DNA of 23,015 nt, from the NCBI GenBank assembly GCA_964384255.1, contig CAYLKH010000036.1, positions 1 to 23,015 on the forward strand, read 5' to 3'. Positions within the stretch are counted from its first letter, which is position 1. Each line of letters begins with the position of its first letter. Source of the DNA: SIG469 sp964384255. GTDB lineage: Bacteria; Bacillota; Clostridia; Oscillospirales; Oscillospiraceae. Position numbers and translations under genes: made by a program. The notes below the pieces were generated by a model, which was not told the DNA's origin, ran no database searches, and saw only the letters and a program-made list of their open reading frames with translations. Positions 1 to 7,417 of this stretch are shown here, one piece after another.

Positions 1-60
1 TTCATATGTGAATTTTTTCGCCGCTAAAGCGGCGAACTCTACGAGGTTTTTGACAAACTC

Positions 61-98
61 AGACTGCCGGGAGCATTCCCGGCAGTCTTTCATTTTTT
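61..98. terminator. Perfect 12-bp hairpin terminator beside the lipoprotein gene
   Basis: The arms 61-72 and 77-88 are perfectly complementary around a 4-nt loop. A T-rich tail (89-98) follows on the plus strand and runs into the lipoprotein gene's stop codon. On the minus strand, where that gene is read, the tail is only weakly T-rich. The hairpin is therefore a better terminator for something entering from the left, although its place directly after the lipoprotein stop suggests it serves both strands. Confidence 0.7.
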
Positions 99-501
99 AC
101 TTCAAATACATGCCAATGATTTCCATAGCTCTGTTAAAGGTCACGCTAAAGGTATAGGAGCCGTTTTCATACCTGCATTTCAGCTTAACGGTGCAATAGG
201 TCTCGCCGGTGGTCTGGTCGTTGGATACGGAAAAATCTGTACTTTTAATGCTTACAAGCTGCCCTGCGTCGGCTATGGGACCATCATAAGCCTGTGCAAG
301 GTCGTCGAGGGATATTTCATCCCTCACATCCTGCCGAAGACAGGATATTACGGCTTCATAGTCGCCGATATTTATGCTTTCAAGCACCGCCTGGGACTGA
401 TCCGTCAACTGCTGTCTGTCATACCCATTGGGTATCTCCGGAGCGCAGGCAGTCAGGCATATAAGTATCAATGCCAATATGGCAGCGGTAATCTTCTTCA
501 T
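97..501 (-). CDS. Small secreted lipoprotein, DUF3887-like
   Basis: This 134-residue protein has a lysine-start signal peptide and a lipobox LTAC whose cysteine is residue 19, so it should be lipid-anchored on the outer face of the membrane. The remaining ~110 residues (a helical part around ESINIGDYEAV, then alternating beta strands ending in the C-terminal EIIGMYLK) resemble the DUF3887 fold found in many Firmicutes lipoproteins. Its function is unknown. The start is supported by a strong AGGAGG ribosome-binding site 5 nt upstream. It lies 24 bp after the ASKHA gene on the same strand, so the two are probably co-transcribed. The family assignment rests on overall pattern only; the lipoprotein nature is clear. 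Confidence 0.85.
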   Translation of the reverse strand: MKKITAAILALILICLTACAPEIPNGYDRQQLTDQSQAVLESINIGDYEAVISCLRQDVRDEISLDDLAQAYDGPIADAGQLVSIKSTDFSVSNDQTTGETYCTVKLKCRYENGSYTFSVTFNRAMEIIGMYLK

Positions 502-525
502 TGCGTCCTCCTGATATTATGTAAA

Positions 526-2013
526 CTATTCAAGCATCATTTTATCCACAAAGCGGTCGGTAAATCCTTTGTGGGTCGAAAGCTCGATATATTCCATTTT
601 ACTTTGTATTCGCGTCAGCTCATCTCTGGCTGACAGGGACAGCAGAGCCATGACCGCTCCCTCTCCGGCAGCATTACCCACCGACTGAGTTACGGGCAAC
701 AATCCGGATGGGATCAGGCCAATGGCGGCAGCCGATCCCGGGTCGAGCCTGCTGCCAAATCCACCGGCCAGCAAAACCCTCTCTATCTGGTCTTCATCGA
801 TCCCGGCTTCGTCAAGCAATACGCCAGCGCCCGCTGCTATGGCTGCCTTTGCAAGCTGAAGCTTGCGGATATCTTTTTGCGTTATGTAAACTGATGCGTC
901 GTCAGTCAGGGCAAAAACATCTTCGCCGTCGACCTGGCGCAGGAATTGAGGCACCTCGGTTTCGTCTTCGTCAAGAAGCCGTCCAGTCTCATCTATTGCC
1001 CCAAGAGTCAGCATCGCCGCCAATGCGTCAATAAGGCCGGAACCGCAAATACTATTGGGCCTTACGCCACCGATGGTAGTAAGCTCTAACCGGCCATCAC
1101 GAACCTTGACCGAAGAAACAGCACCAGCTCTGGCAGTAGCTCCGCAGGTTATCTCGGCACCTTCAAAAGCCGGTCCGGCCGCGGCTGCGCAACACAGCAG
1201 TCGGCCATTATGGCACAGGACCATTTCACCATTGGTCCCAACGTCCATAAGTAGCGAAACTCCGTCCATGCCGCAGGCCAGGACCCCCGCCGTTATGTCG
1301 CCGCCAACGTAGCCGGAAATTGCGGGGATTATGTAAACATGTCCGTCAAAACCCAGTCCCAGCCCTTCAGCCTGCTGCACATCGCCAAACAGCGACAGTG
1401 GTTCATAAGGCGCTTTGCCAATGCTCTCAGGCGACAGGCCGGAAAACAGGTGGCACATGACCGTATTTCCTGCCACGGTCATGGCGGTAATATCCTTCTT
1501 CTCCTTGCCGGTACTGTGGCAAAGCTCGTCGATGAAGCCGCTTATCTGGGAAATCACAGCGTTTTGAAGCTCCTTTAGCGCCCCTTCTGACGCCGCCTGG
1601 ATCCTTGATATTACATCAGCGCCCCAAAGCTTCTGGGCATTGGCTCCGCTGACGGTTGCAAGCCTTGCTCCGGTACTCAGGTGTATAAGGTGGCAGACCA
1701 CAGTAGTTGTTCCAATATCGCAGGCTATGCCCAGTTCCTTATGGCCAGCGTCAATTGTTATGTCAACTTCTCCCTTAATGCCTTCTTCAACAACTGCAAC
1801 AGCATCTTCTCTTAGCAGATGCACGGTCATTTCGTCTTCCGCTGCGGTCCGGCACGCCAGGGCAACACGGCCATTGATCGTAATACAGCATTTTCCGCAG
1901 GTCCCTTTGCCGCCGCAGGGGGCCGACAGGTGAATGCCGTTGCGACGCAGCACGTCCATGACCGTCTCTCCAGGGGTAAAATCGTATTCGTTTTGATCGA
2001 TATACAGCTTCAT
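526..2013 (-). CDS. [2Fe-2S] ferredoxin-ASKHA protein, corrinoid activation (RACo-like, DUF4445) type
   Basis: This 495-residue protein has a plant-type [2Fe-2S] ferredoxin domain at residues 1-75 (cysteines 33, 39, 42 and 54 in the C-x5-C-x2-C-x11-C spacing). An ASKHA-fold ATPase domain fills the rest: phosphate loop DIGTTT at 99-104, second loop LLMDVGTNGE, and adenosine motif LLAGGFGSRLDP near the C-terminus. Relatives such as RACo and RamA use ATP to reduce inactive Co(II) corrinoid proteins to Co(I) so that methyl transfer can resume. RACo itself is longer (about 630 residues), with a linker and middle domain between the two parts; here the ASKHA domain follows almost directly. AAGGAG lies 7 nt before the ATG. 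No corrinoid protein or methyltransferase gene is adjacent, so the partner must be encoded elsewhere. Confidence 0.88.
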   Translation of the reverse strand: MKLYIDQNEYDFTPGETVMDVLRRNGIHLSAPCGGKGTCGKCCITINGRVALACRTAAEDEMTVHLLREDAVAVVEEGIKGEVDITIDAGHKELGIACDIGTTTVVCHLIHLSTGARLATVSGANAQKLWGADVISRIQAASEGALKELQNAVISQISGFIDELCHSTGKEKKDITAMTVAGNTVMCHLFSGLSPESIGKAPYEPLSLFGDVQQAEGLGLGFDGHVYIIPAISGYVGGDITAGVLACGMDGVSLLMDVGTNGEMVLCHNGRLLCCAAAAGPAFEGAEITCGATARAGAVSSVKVRDGRLELTTIGGVRPNSICGSGLIDALAAMLTLGAIDETGRLLDEDETEVPQFLRQVDGEDVFALTDDASVYITQKDIRKLQLAKAAIAAGAGVLLDEAGIDEDQIERVLLAGGFGSRLDPGSAAAIGLIPSGLLPVTQSVGNAAGEGAVMALLSLSARDELTRIQSKMEYIELSTHKGFTDRFVDKMMLE

Positions 2014-2062
2014 AACGATTCTCCTTTGCCTGATTTATGATATCAGCAAAAGGGTCAAAAGT

Positions 2063-2095
2063 AAAGTGACCGTCGGGCAATTCGACGGTCACTTT
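2063..2095 (-). terminator. Terminator after the AraC-family gene
   Basis: A perfect 13-bp stem (2063-2075 with 2083-2095, 7-nt loop) lies 8 bp past the regulator's stop codon. On the minus strand it is followed by a T-rich stretch (ACTTTTGACCCTTTT). It separates the regulator from the ferredoxin-ASKHA gene downstream. Confidence 0.75.
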
Positions 2096-2102
2096 GGGTT
2101 TG

Positions 2103-3308
2103 TTATAGATTTTTGAATTTTCCGGGGCTTACACCCTCGTATCGTTTGAAGGCCCGGTTCATAGTCAGGGTGCTGGAAAATCCCACCTGCTCGCATACCT
2201 GGGTAAGGCTCATGTTCTGGGCCAGAAGCTTTTTGGCGGCCTCAATTCGCTTTTGCTGGATATAGTCAAAAAGGCTCAGGCCGATATAGCGCTTAAACGC
2301 CCTTGTGCAATAGGACGGGGTCATGCCAAAATGGTTAGCCGCTGACGAGACGGTCACGTCAACATCGCTGAAGTTTTCGTCGATATACTGGCGTATCCTG
2401 CTGACCCATTTGGGCTGATTGTCGCCCTCTCTCTTCTGGGCATATTCGTCCAGCTGCTCATAGATCCCCTCCACCTCGGCCAGGATCTCGCTTAGAGTCT
2501 CAGCTTCTGTAAGCCGGGGACCAACGTTAAGCTTTTCATATTCTTCAGTCCCCATTACTGCGCGAAGCTCCTCGAGAATATAAAGCAGCGAATTGACCAG
2601 CCCATATACCCGAAAGCGGAAAATATGTATGGTTGGCGGGGCATCATAAAACTCCCTGGTTATAAGCTCGGAGGTGGCATAGCGGGCACCGTCAGTGTCG
2701 AACCGGCGGATGCATCCTCTGAGGTTGGATTGAAGCTCGATATAGCTCAGGTCGCTTTGCAGCCTGTTAGGTGGGGTAAGGTCGTCGAAAAAGGCAGTAC
2801 GCATATCCTCGTTGATGACCTGGATATAGTCATGAACATCCTCGGTATCGTCATAGGCGCGGTTCAGCCTTAACAGGCTGTCAGCCGGACGACCAAAGGC
2901 GACCACCACGCTGAGGTCGAACTCCCGATCCAGCATATCCACCGCATATTCGGATTTTTGCCGAAGCTCTTCTATCCAGTCGCCGTCAAGGTCGGAATTG
3001 ATGATGGTCACCAACCGTCCCTTGTAGCCAACGCCTTCGGCCACGCAGCCATCAAAGGTAAAAACATCCTGAAACACATTGCGCAGGATGAAAAACATGC
3101 TGCGCATATCATTGGACCGCTGGTCGCTGCCTATGGCGAAGGGTTTGCCCCATTCTTCGATCCTGACAGAAGCTATTATAAATCTGGAATAAGGAAATTT
3201 TAAGCCGATTTCAAAGGCATCGGCTTCAAGGTCGTCCATGTCGCCATAATAGCCGCCACCAAGTACGTTGGAAAAGAATAGATCTCTTATCTGGTTTTCA
3301 ATGTCCAT
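2103..3308 (-). CDS. AraC-family transcriptional regulator
   Basis: From the chosen start this is a 401-residue protein. The C-terminal ~100 residues are a two-helix-turn-helix AraC/XylS DNA-binding domain (helix regions SSAANHFGMTPSYCTRAFKR and LTQVCEQVGFSSTLTMNRAF). The N-terminal ~300 residues show no receiver domain, sugar-binding cupin or membrane segment; they may be a CdaR/GGDEF-like ligand or dimerisation region as in regulators next to solute-binding proteins. The frame stays open to 3416, but those codons lie across and upstream of a perfect promoter (-10 at 3358-3363), so they cannot be translated from it. The start is one of two adjacent ATGs (3311 or 3308); 3308 has better spacing from AAAGGG. 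The gene is divergent from the first solute-binding protein, which it probably controls (inference). Confidence 0.9.
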   Translation of the reverse strand: MDIENQIRDLFFSNVLGGGYYGDMDDLEADAFEIGLKFPYSRFIIASVRIEEWGKPFAIGSDQRSNDMRSMFFILRNVFQDVFTFDGCVAEGVGYKGRLVTIINSDLDGDWIEELRQKSEYAVDMLDREFDLSVVVAFGRPADSLLRLNRAYDDTEDVHDYIQVINEDMRTAFFDDLTPPNRLQSDLSYIELQSNLRGCIRRFDTDGARYATSELITREFYDAPPTIHIFRFRVYGLVNSLLYILEELRAVMGTEEYEKLNVGPRLTEAETLSEILAEVEGIYEQLDEYAQKREGDNQPKWVSRIRQYIDENFSDVDVTVSSAANHFGMTPSYCTRAFKRYIGLSLFDYIQQKRIEAAKKLLAQNMSLTQVCEQVGFSSTLTMNRAFKRYEGVSPGKFKNL

Positions 3309-3357
3309 CATAGGCCCTTTACCCCCGGAGCTTAATTCGTATACGACTGTTATACTA

Positions 3358-3386
3358 ATTATATCCGACAACAGAATTTTTGTCAA
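3358..3386 (-). promoter_or_regulatory. Perfect sigma-A consensus promoter of the AraC-family gene
   Basis: On the minus strand TTGACA (complement of 3381-3386), a 17-bp spacer and TATAAT (complement of 3358-3363) match the vegetative consensus at all 12 positions. It points into the AraC-family gene and leaves a leader of about 45 nt. It also rules out the more upstream start codons of that frame. Confidence 0.9.
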
Positions 3387-3472
3387 AGAATTAATATTTT
3401 TGAGTTTTGCTTCCAACGTTCAGGTTTGAGAACGCAATTACATTTATGATAGTTTTTTGACATTATTCACTC

Positions 3473-3502
3473 TTTCCACACATGGTCAGGAGCGAGTATA
3501 CT
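3473..3502 (+). promoter_or_regulatory. Candidate promoter of the first solute-binding protein
   Basis: A good -10 (TATACT, 3497-3502) lies 42 bp before the start codon. The only partner at usual spacing is a weak -35 (TTTCCA, 3473-3478, 18-bp spacer), which would fit a promoter needing an activator. A small inverted repeat GTGA-gtta-TCAC (3510-3521) sits just downstream. The ribosome-binding site AAGGAGGT is at 3531-3539. Confidence 0.45.
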
Positions 3503-3544
3503 AATTGTGGTGAGTTATCACTAATACCAAAAAGGAGGTCAAAA

Positions 3545-5290
3545 ATGAATAAGAAGATTCTTGCTCTGTTGCTTGCACTGACCATGCTGATCGCAGTACT
3601 GTCTGGCTGTTCTTCCAAAGAAGAACCTGCCGTGGAGGCATCTGCCGAAGCCAGCGCAGCAGTAGAAGAGGCTCCCGCCGAAGAAGCTGCTCCGGCTGAG
3701 GATGCTCCCGCAGAAGAAGACGAAGCTGTTGTTGAGGAGGTCAAGGTCAAGGTCGACGGCGCTACCGAAGACTATGATCCCGACTATGTACCCCGTGAGG
3801 TCTCCCTCCCCATCACCGCAGAGGACACCTATTACACGATCTGGATGCCCGTAGCTCCCTTTATCGCCGAATTCATTGACGACATGAACGAAGAGATCAC
3901 CGTTATCAATGAAATGGCCAAACGAACCAACATGCACTTTGAATGGACCACCTGCCACGCCGACGTTGAAGAAGAAAAGTTCAACCTGATGGTAGTCGCA
4001 GGTGATTACTCCGATGTTATCGGCACCATGCATCATTACAGCACCGGTATCGAAGGCGCGATCAATGACGAGGTCATTATCGACCTGACCGACCTTATTG
4101 CTGACTACTGCCCCAACTACTGGAACGCCATCAACCGTGACGAATCTACCTTCCGTCAGCTGGTCACCGAATCCGGATATATGGGCGTTTTCTGCCAGCT
4201 GCTTAAAGAAGCAGGAACCGAAAACATGGGCAACGTTATCCGCCAGGACTGGCTGGATGACCTGGGCATGGATATGCCCTCCACCATCACCGAACTTCAC
4301 GACGTTATGAAAGCCTTTAAAGACACCTACGATGCCTATATGTATGTCCCCACCAACGGTCTTGACGAATACGTAGGCAACGCTCTTAATTCCGGCACCG
4401 GTATTTTCATGGCTAAGGATTATGAACTGGTTTGCACCTATGACCAGCCCGAATTCAAGGAATATGTTAAGGTCATGGCCGACTGGTACGCCGAAGGCAT
4501 TTTGAACGACGATTTCTATAACGATACCAACGTTGGCGAATGCCGTCAGGATATGGCCAACGATCTGTGCGGATATGTCAACACCTCCGCCTCCGGTATG
4601 TCCGATATTTACGACTATTGCACCATCGAAGGCAGCAACCTCAGAGTTACCGCCGTTCCCCAGATAACCGACGATGCCGGCAGCGAGATCAAGGTCGGCA
4701 AGAGCCAGAGCCTTATCAAGAACCAGGCTGTATGGTCCATCAGCACCGGCTGCGACGAAAGCAAATACGAAGCTCTGTGCCGTATGGTCGACTATATCTT
4801 CACCGACGAAGGCGACCTGCTGTATAACTGGGGCCTTGAAAACGACACCTTTGTTTATGACGAAGACGGCAACCCTCAGTGGACTGAAAAGATAACCAAC
4901 GATCCCGGCGGACGTCCCTTCATCTTCACCTCCAGCTTCTATGCCGGTGGCGTTGGCTCCGTTTACTTCCCCGGCGTTGTTGATATGTCCAAGACCTTCT
5001 ACGAGTTCACCGAAGACGAATGGAACGCTATGGACATCTTCAAGGTCAGCTATGCCAAGGACGGCTGGACGATCCCTTCCTGGGCTACCATGACCCTTGA
5101 CGAGCAGGAAGAATACGCCAATTACCAGTCCGAGATGGAAACCTATGTGGAATCCATGCTGCTCCAATTCATCTGCGGCGAGCTTGATATCGAATCCAAC
5201 TGGGACAGCTTTGTTTCCACCATCCACACCATGAACTACGACAGAATGTACGAGATCCAGAACGACGTTTATCAGAGAGCCATTGCCTAA
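3545..5290 (+). CDS. Extracellular solute-binding lipoprotein (family 1, LplA-like)
   Basis: This 581-residue protein starts with a signal peptide and lipobox LSGC (cysteine 22). An acidic Ala/Glu/Pro-rich tether follows to about residue 75, then a large ligand-binding body. The body carries the signature IRQDWLDDLGMDMP and the preceding EKFNLMVVAGDYSDVI, typical of the long LplA/YtcQ-type carbohydrate-binding proteins of Firmicutes ABC importers. It should sit on the outside of the membrane and hand a sugar or oligosaccharide to a permease. The start is fixed by the near-perfect AAGGAGGT 5 nt upstream; a longer reading from 3482 would hide the signal peptide. No permease genes are nearby. 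The protein at 7418-9151 is a paralogue (shared EKFNLM, GDY-D-I, NDEVI-DLTD and DWLD-LG motifs). The substrate cannot be read from sequence. Confidence 0.92.
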   Translation: MNKKILALLLALTMLIAVLSGCSSKEEPAVEASAEASAAVEEAPAEEAAPAEDAPAEEDEAVVEEVKVKVDGATEDYDPDYVPREVSLPITAEDTYYTIWMPVAPFIAEFIDDMNEEITVINEMAKRTNMHFEWTTCHADVEEEKFNLMVVAGDYSDVIGTMHHYSTGIEGAINDEVIIDLTDLIADYCPNYWNAINRDESTFRQLVTESGYMGVFCQLLKEAGTENMGNVIRQDWLDDLGMDMPSTITELHDVMKAFKDTYDAYMYVPTNGLDEYVGNALNSGTGIFMAKDYELVCTYDQPEFKEYVKVMADWYAEGILNDDFYNDTNVGECRQDMANDLCGYVNTSASGMSDIYDYCTIEGSNLRVTAVPQITDDAGSEIKVGKSQSLIKNQAVWSISTGCDESKYEALCRMVDYIFTDEGDLLYNWGLENDTFVYDEDGNPQWTEKITNDPGGRPFIFTSSFYAGGVGSVYFPGVVDMSKTFYEFTEDEWNAMDIFKVSYAKDGWTIPSWATMTLDEQEEYANYQSEMETYVESMLLQFICGELDIESNWDSFVSTIHTMNYDRMYEIQNDVYQRAIA

Positions 5291-5325
5291 AAGCTCCTGT
5301 CGCACATTCTGACATTCGACACCAT

Positions 5326-5355
5326 CCGTGGCCGCATTCAGCGGCCACGGATTTT
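5326..5355 (+). terminator. Rho-independent terminator after the first solute-binding protein
   Basis: A perfect 10-bp GC-rich stem (CCGTGGCCGC at 5326-5335 pairing with 5341-5350, loop attca) is followed by ATTTT. It lies 35 bp past the stop codon and isolates the gene from the kinase downstream. Confidence 0.9.
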
Positions 5356-5430
5356 AATATATTTCTTTTGTTAAATTGTCGTAAATTTTGAGTTTTTTCG
5401 GCAAAACGGTGTAAATATTCTGAGGATATA

Positions 5431-5439
5431 TGTTATAAT
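5431..5439 (+). promoter_or_regulatory. Extended -10 promoter of the two-component operon
   Basis: TGTTATAAT (TATAAT at 5434-5439 preceded by TGn) lies 38 bp before the kinase start. No convincing -35 is present at 17 bp, consistent with an extended -10 promoter or one helped by an activator. Confidence 0.6.
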
Positions 5440-5477
5440 TCTAATTTGATAATTATCAGAGTATGCGAGACTGAGAT

Positions 5478-6533
5478 ATGAACCGATTCAAACGCGTTGT
5501 TGTCAACCTGTCGATAACTGTTGGCGTTTTACTGACCTTTTGCCTGCTGGCCATGGCCATGTCCTCTCTGTTTGACGACAACAATCCTTTTGCGCCGTCG
5601 CTGTTTATTCTGGCAACCGCCATAGTTTCTCTGCTTACCAAGGGATATTTCTATGGCATTGCCGCCTCGATCCTCAGCGTATTGTGCGTCAACATTGTTT
5701 TTACATATCCCTTCTGGGAGTTTAATCTTTCCATCAGCGGTTATTCACTTACCTTTTCTGTGATGCTTGGGGTATCGATGATCATCAGCGCTCTGACGAC
5801 CCGGATCAAGCGTCAGGAATTTATCCGTGCCGAGGTCGAGCTGGAAAAAAGCCGGGCAAACCTGCTGCGGGCCGTTTCCCACGATCTGCGTACGCCGCTT
5901 TCTTCCATTGTTGGAGCCAGCTCCTCTCTACTGGAGGACAAAAACCTCTCTGACCAGGATTCCCGGGAGCTGCTTTCCGAAATCAACAAGGATGCCCGCT
6001 GGCTGGTAAGGCTGACAGAAAATCTGCTTTCTGTTACCAGATTCAGTACCGGCGGCGTTTCCCTGAAAAAAAACGACGAGGTCGCCGAAGAAATAATCGG
6101 CAGCGCCATAATCAAAACCAGAAAAAACTACCCCCAGGTCGCCATCACCGCCAACAATCCCCAGGACATAATACTTGTGCCAATGGACGGAATTCTTATT
6201 GAGCAGGTACTTATCAATCTATTTGACAACGCCATTGTCCATGGTGGCTGCTCGCTGATCAGCGTTATCACCGTTCACGACCAGCGATTTACCCGTATCA
6301 GCGTTTCTGACAACGGCAAGGGTATCCCGCCTGACGAACTTCCTCACCTTTTTGACGGCACTCTGGTAAGCAAGGGCAGACTTAATTCCGACGGTCGCAG
6401 AGACATGGGCATCGGCCTTTCTGTGTGCAGCTCCATAATCAAGGCTCACGGCGGCAGTCTGTCAGCCAGAAATCGACGCTCCGGCGGCGCGGAGTTTACT
6501 TTTTCACTTCCGATGGAGGGCAAAAGCATATGA
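5478..6533 (+). CDS. Membrane histidine kinase, KdpD-like (DUF4118) short form
   Basis: This 351-residue protein begins with four hydrophobic segments (about residues 8-28, 41-55, 58-76 and 89-107) resembling the DUF4118 membrane module of KdpD. A HisKA domain follows with phospho-acceptor His135 in AVSHDLRTPL, then a HATPase_c domain with N-box NLFDNAIVHGG, G1 box DNGKGIP and G2 box GIGLSV. It lacks the N-terminal KdpD and universal-stress-like domains, so it corresponds to the C-terminal half of KdpD alone, and no kdpFABC genes are present. It presumably phosphorylates the regulator encoded next. The ribosome-binding site is weak. The stimulus is unknown; membrane or ionic stress is possible, or the solutes bound by the flanking lipoproteins (inference). 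Confidence 0.93.
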   Translation: MNRFKRVVVNLSITVGVLLTFCLLAMAMSSLFDDNNPFAPSLFILATAIVSLLTKGYFYGIAASILSVLCVNIVFTYPFWEFNLSISGYSLTFSVMLGVSMIISALTTRIKRQEFIRAEVELEKSRANLLRAVSHDLRTPLSSIVGASSSLLEDKNLSDQDSRELLSEINKDARWLVRLTENLLSVTRFSTGGVSLKKNDEVAEEIIGSAIIKTRKNYPQVAITANNPQDIILVPMDGILIEQVLINLFDNAIVHGGCSLISVITVHDQRFTRISVSDNGKGIPPDELPHLFDGTLVSKGRLNSDGRRDMGIGLSVCSSIIKAHGGSLSARNRRSGGAEFTFSLPMEGKSI

Positions 6534-7246
6534 GCATAAAAGAAAACATTCTTGTTATTGAAGACGATTCCGGAATATCCAAATTTCTCAAAGCGACTCT
6601 TAACGCTAACGGATATGATGTTACCACTACCGAAACGGGAGCGGACGCCCTGTCTCTGATCTCATCCAACCGACCCGACGTTATTCTGCTGGATCTTGGT
6701 CTTCCGGACATGGACGGCAACGATATTATCAGGCAGGTACGCCAATGGACCAAAACTCCCATAATCGTCATTTCAGCCCGAAGCACCGAAACCGACAAAG
6801 CAAACGCTCTGGATCTTGGGGCGGACGATTATATTATCAAGCCTTTTGGCACCATTGAGCTTATGGCAAGGATAAGGGCATCTCTTCGCCACACAAGGAC
6901 CGCCATTGATAACGACGAGATCGCCCTCACCGGCGTGTATAAGGTCGGTGACCTTACCGTTGATTTTAAAAAGAGGAAGGTTTATCGGGCAGGAGAAGAC
7001 ACCAGGCTGACCTCTAACGAATTTCGAATCGTATCCATGCTCAGCTCTCACCCCGGTCAGGTACTTACCTATAAGCATATGCTGACCGAGCTTTGGGGGC
7101 CATCCTCTACCTCAGACAACAAGATTCTCCGGGTACATATGGCAAACATCCGCCGAAAAATTGAGCCAAATCCCACCGAACCCCGGTATATCTTTACCGA
7201 TGTGGGCGTTGGATACAGAATGGCTGAACCCGAAGATTTTCAATAA
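6530..7246 (+). CDS. OmpR/KdpE-family response regulator
   Basis: This 238-residue protein has a receiver domain at residues 1-120 (acidic pocket E11-D12-D13, phospho-acceptor D55 in VILLDLGLPD, S82, K104 in IIKPFG) and a winged-helix DNA-binding domain at about 135-235 (LTSNEFRIVSMLSSHPGQVL ... VGVGYRM). The start is the ATG at 6530, which overlaps the kinase stop codon as ATGA; GGAGGG lies 9 nt upstream inside the kinase gene. This arrangement implies translational coupling and a matched kinase-regulator pair. The best general resemblance is to KdpE, but target genes cannot be deduced; the next gene downstream is a candidate. Confidence 0.96.
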   Translation: MSIKENILVIEDDSGISKFLKATLNANGYDVTTTETGADALSLISSNRPDVILLDLGLPDMDGNDIIRQVRQWTKTPIIVISARSTETDKANALDLGADDYIIKPFGTIELMARIRASLRHTRTAIDNDEIALTGVYKVGDLTVDFKKRKVYRAGEDTRLTSNEFRIVSMLSSHPGQVLTYKHMLTELWGPSSTSDNKILRVHMANIRRKIEPNPTEPRYIFTDVGVGYRMAEPEDFQ

Positions 7247-7251
7247 ATGCT

Positions 7252-7290
7252 CAACGGCAGCGCCGACTGTGCGCTGCCGTTGATTTCTTT
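7252..7290 (+). terminator. Terminator of the two-component operon
   Basis: A perfect 12-bp stem (CAACGGCAGCGC at 7252-7263 with 7271-7282, 7-nt loop) is followed by ATTTCTTT. It begins 6 bp past the response-regulator stop. Confidence 0.9.
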
Positions 7291-7374
7291 GCTCTGTCCA
7301 CTTGGGGATATTACAACCAGGACATATATGTTAGCAAAAGTACAATATTGAATGTGGCGAAATTGTGTCTTAAA

Positions 7375-7383
7375 TGTTACAAT
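7375..7383 (+). promoter_or_regulatory. Extended -10 promoter of the second solute-binding protein
   Basis: TGTTACAAT (TACAAT at 7378-7383 with TGn) lies 34 bp before the start codon and closely matches the extended -10 of the kinase operon (TGTTATAAT). No good -35 lies at 17 bp. Confidence 0.45.
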
Positions 7384-7417
7384 TACTGCGTGGATATTTA
7401 GAAAGCGAGGTTTTGAA

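Noticed and set aside
17..36. 8-bp hairpin TTCGCCGC-taaa-GCGGCGAA near the left edge
   Set aside because: The T-run precedes the stem on the plus strand and an A-run follows on the minus strand, so it is in the wrong place for an intrinsic terminator. No other role can be supported from so little flanking sequence.
1787..2092. 101-codon minus-strand frame over the ferredoxin-ASKHA start
   Set aside because: It is out of frame with the recognised [2Fe-2S] domain, and its upstream part crosses the terminator at 2063-2095.
3539..5305. 588-codon open frame antisense to the first solute-binding protein
   Set aside because: It mirrors the sense gene almost exactly, has no ribosome-binding site or recognisable domain, and encodes a low-complexity Val/Gly-rich product. 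The sense gene's codon bias removes stops from this antisense frame.
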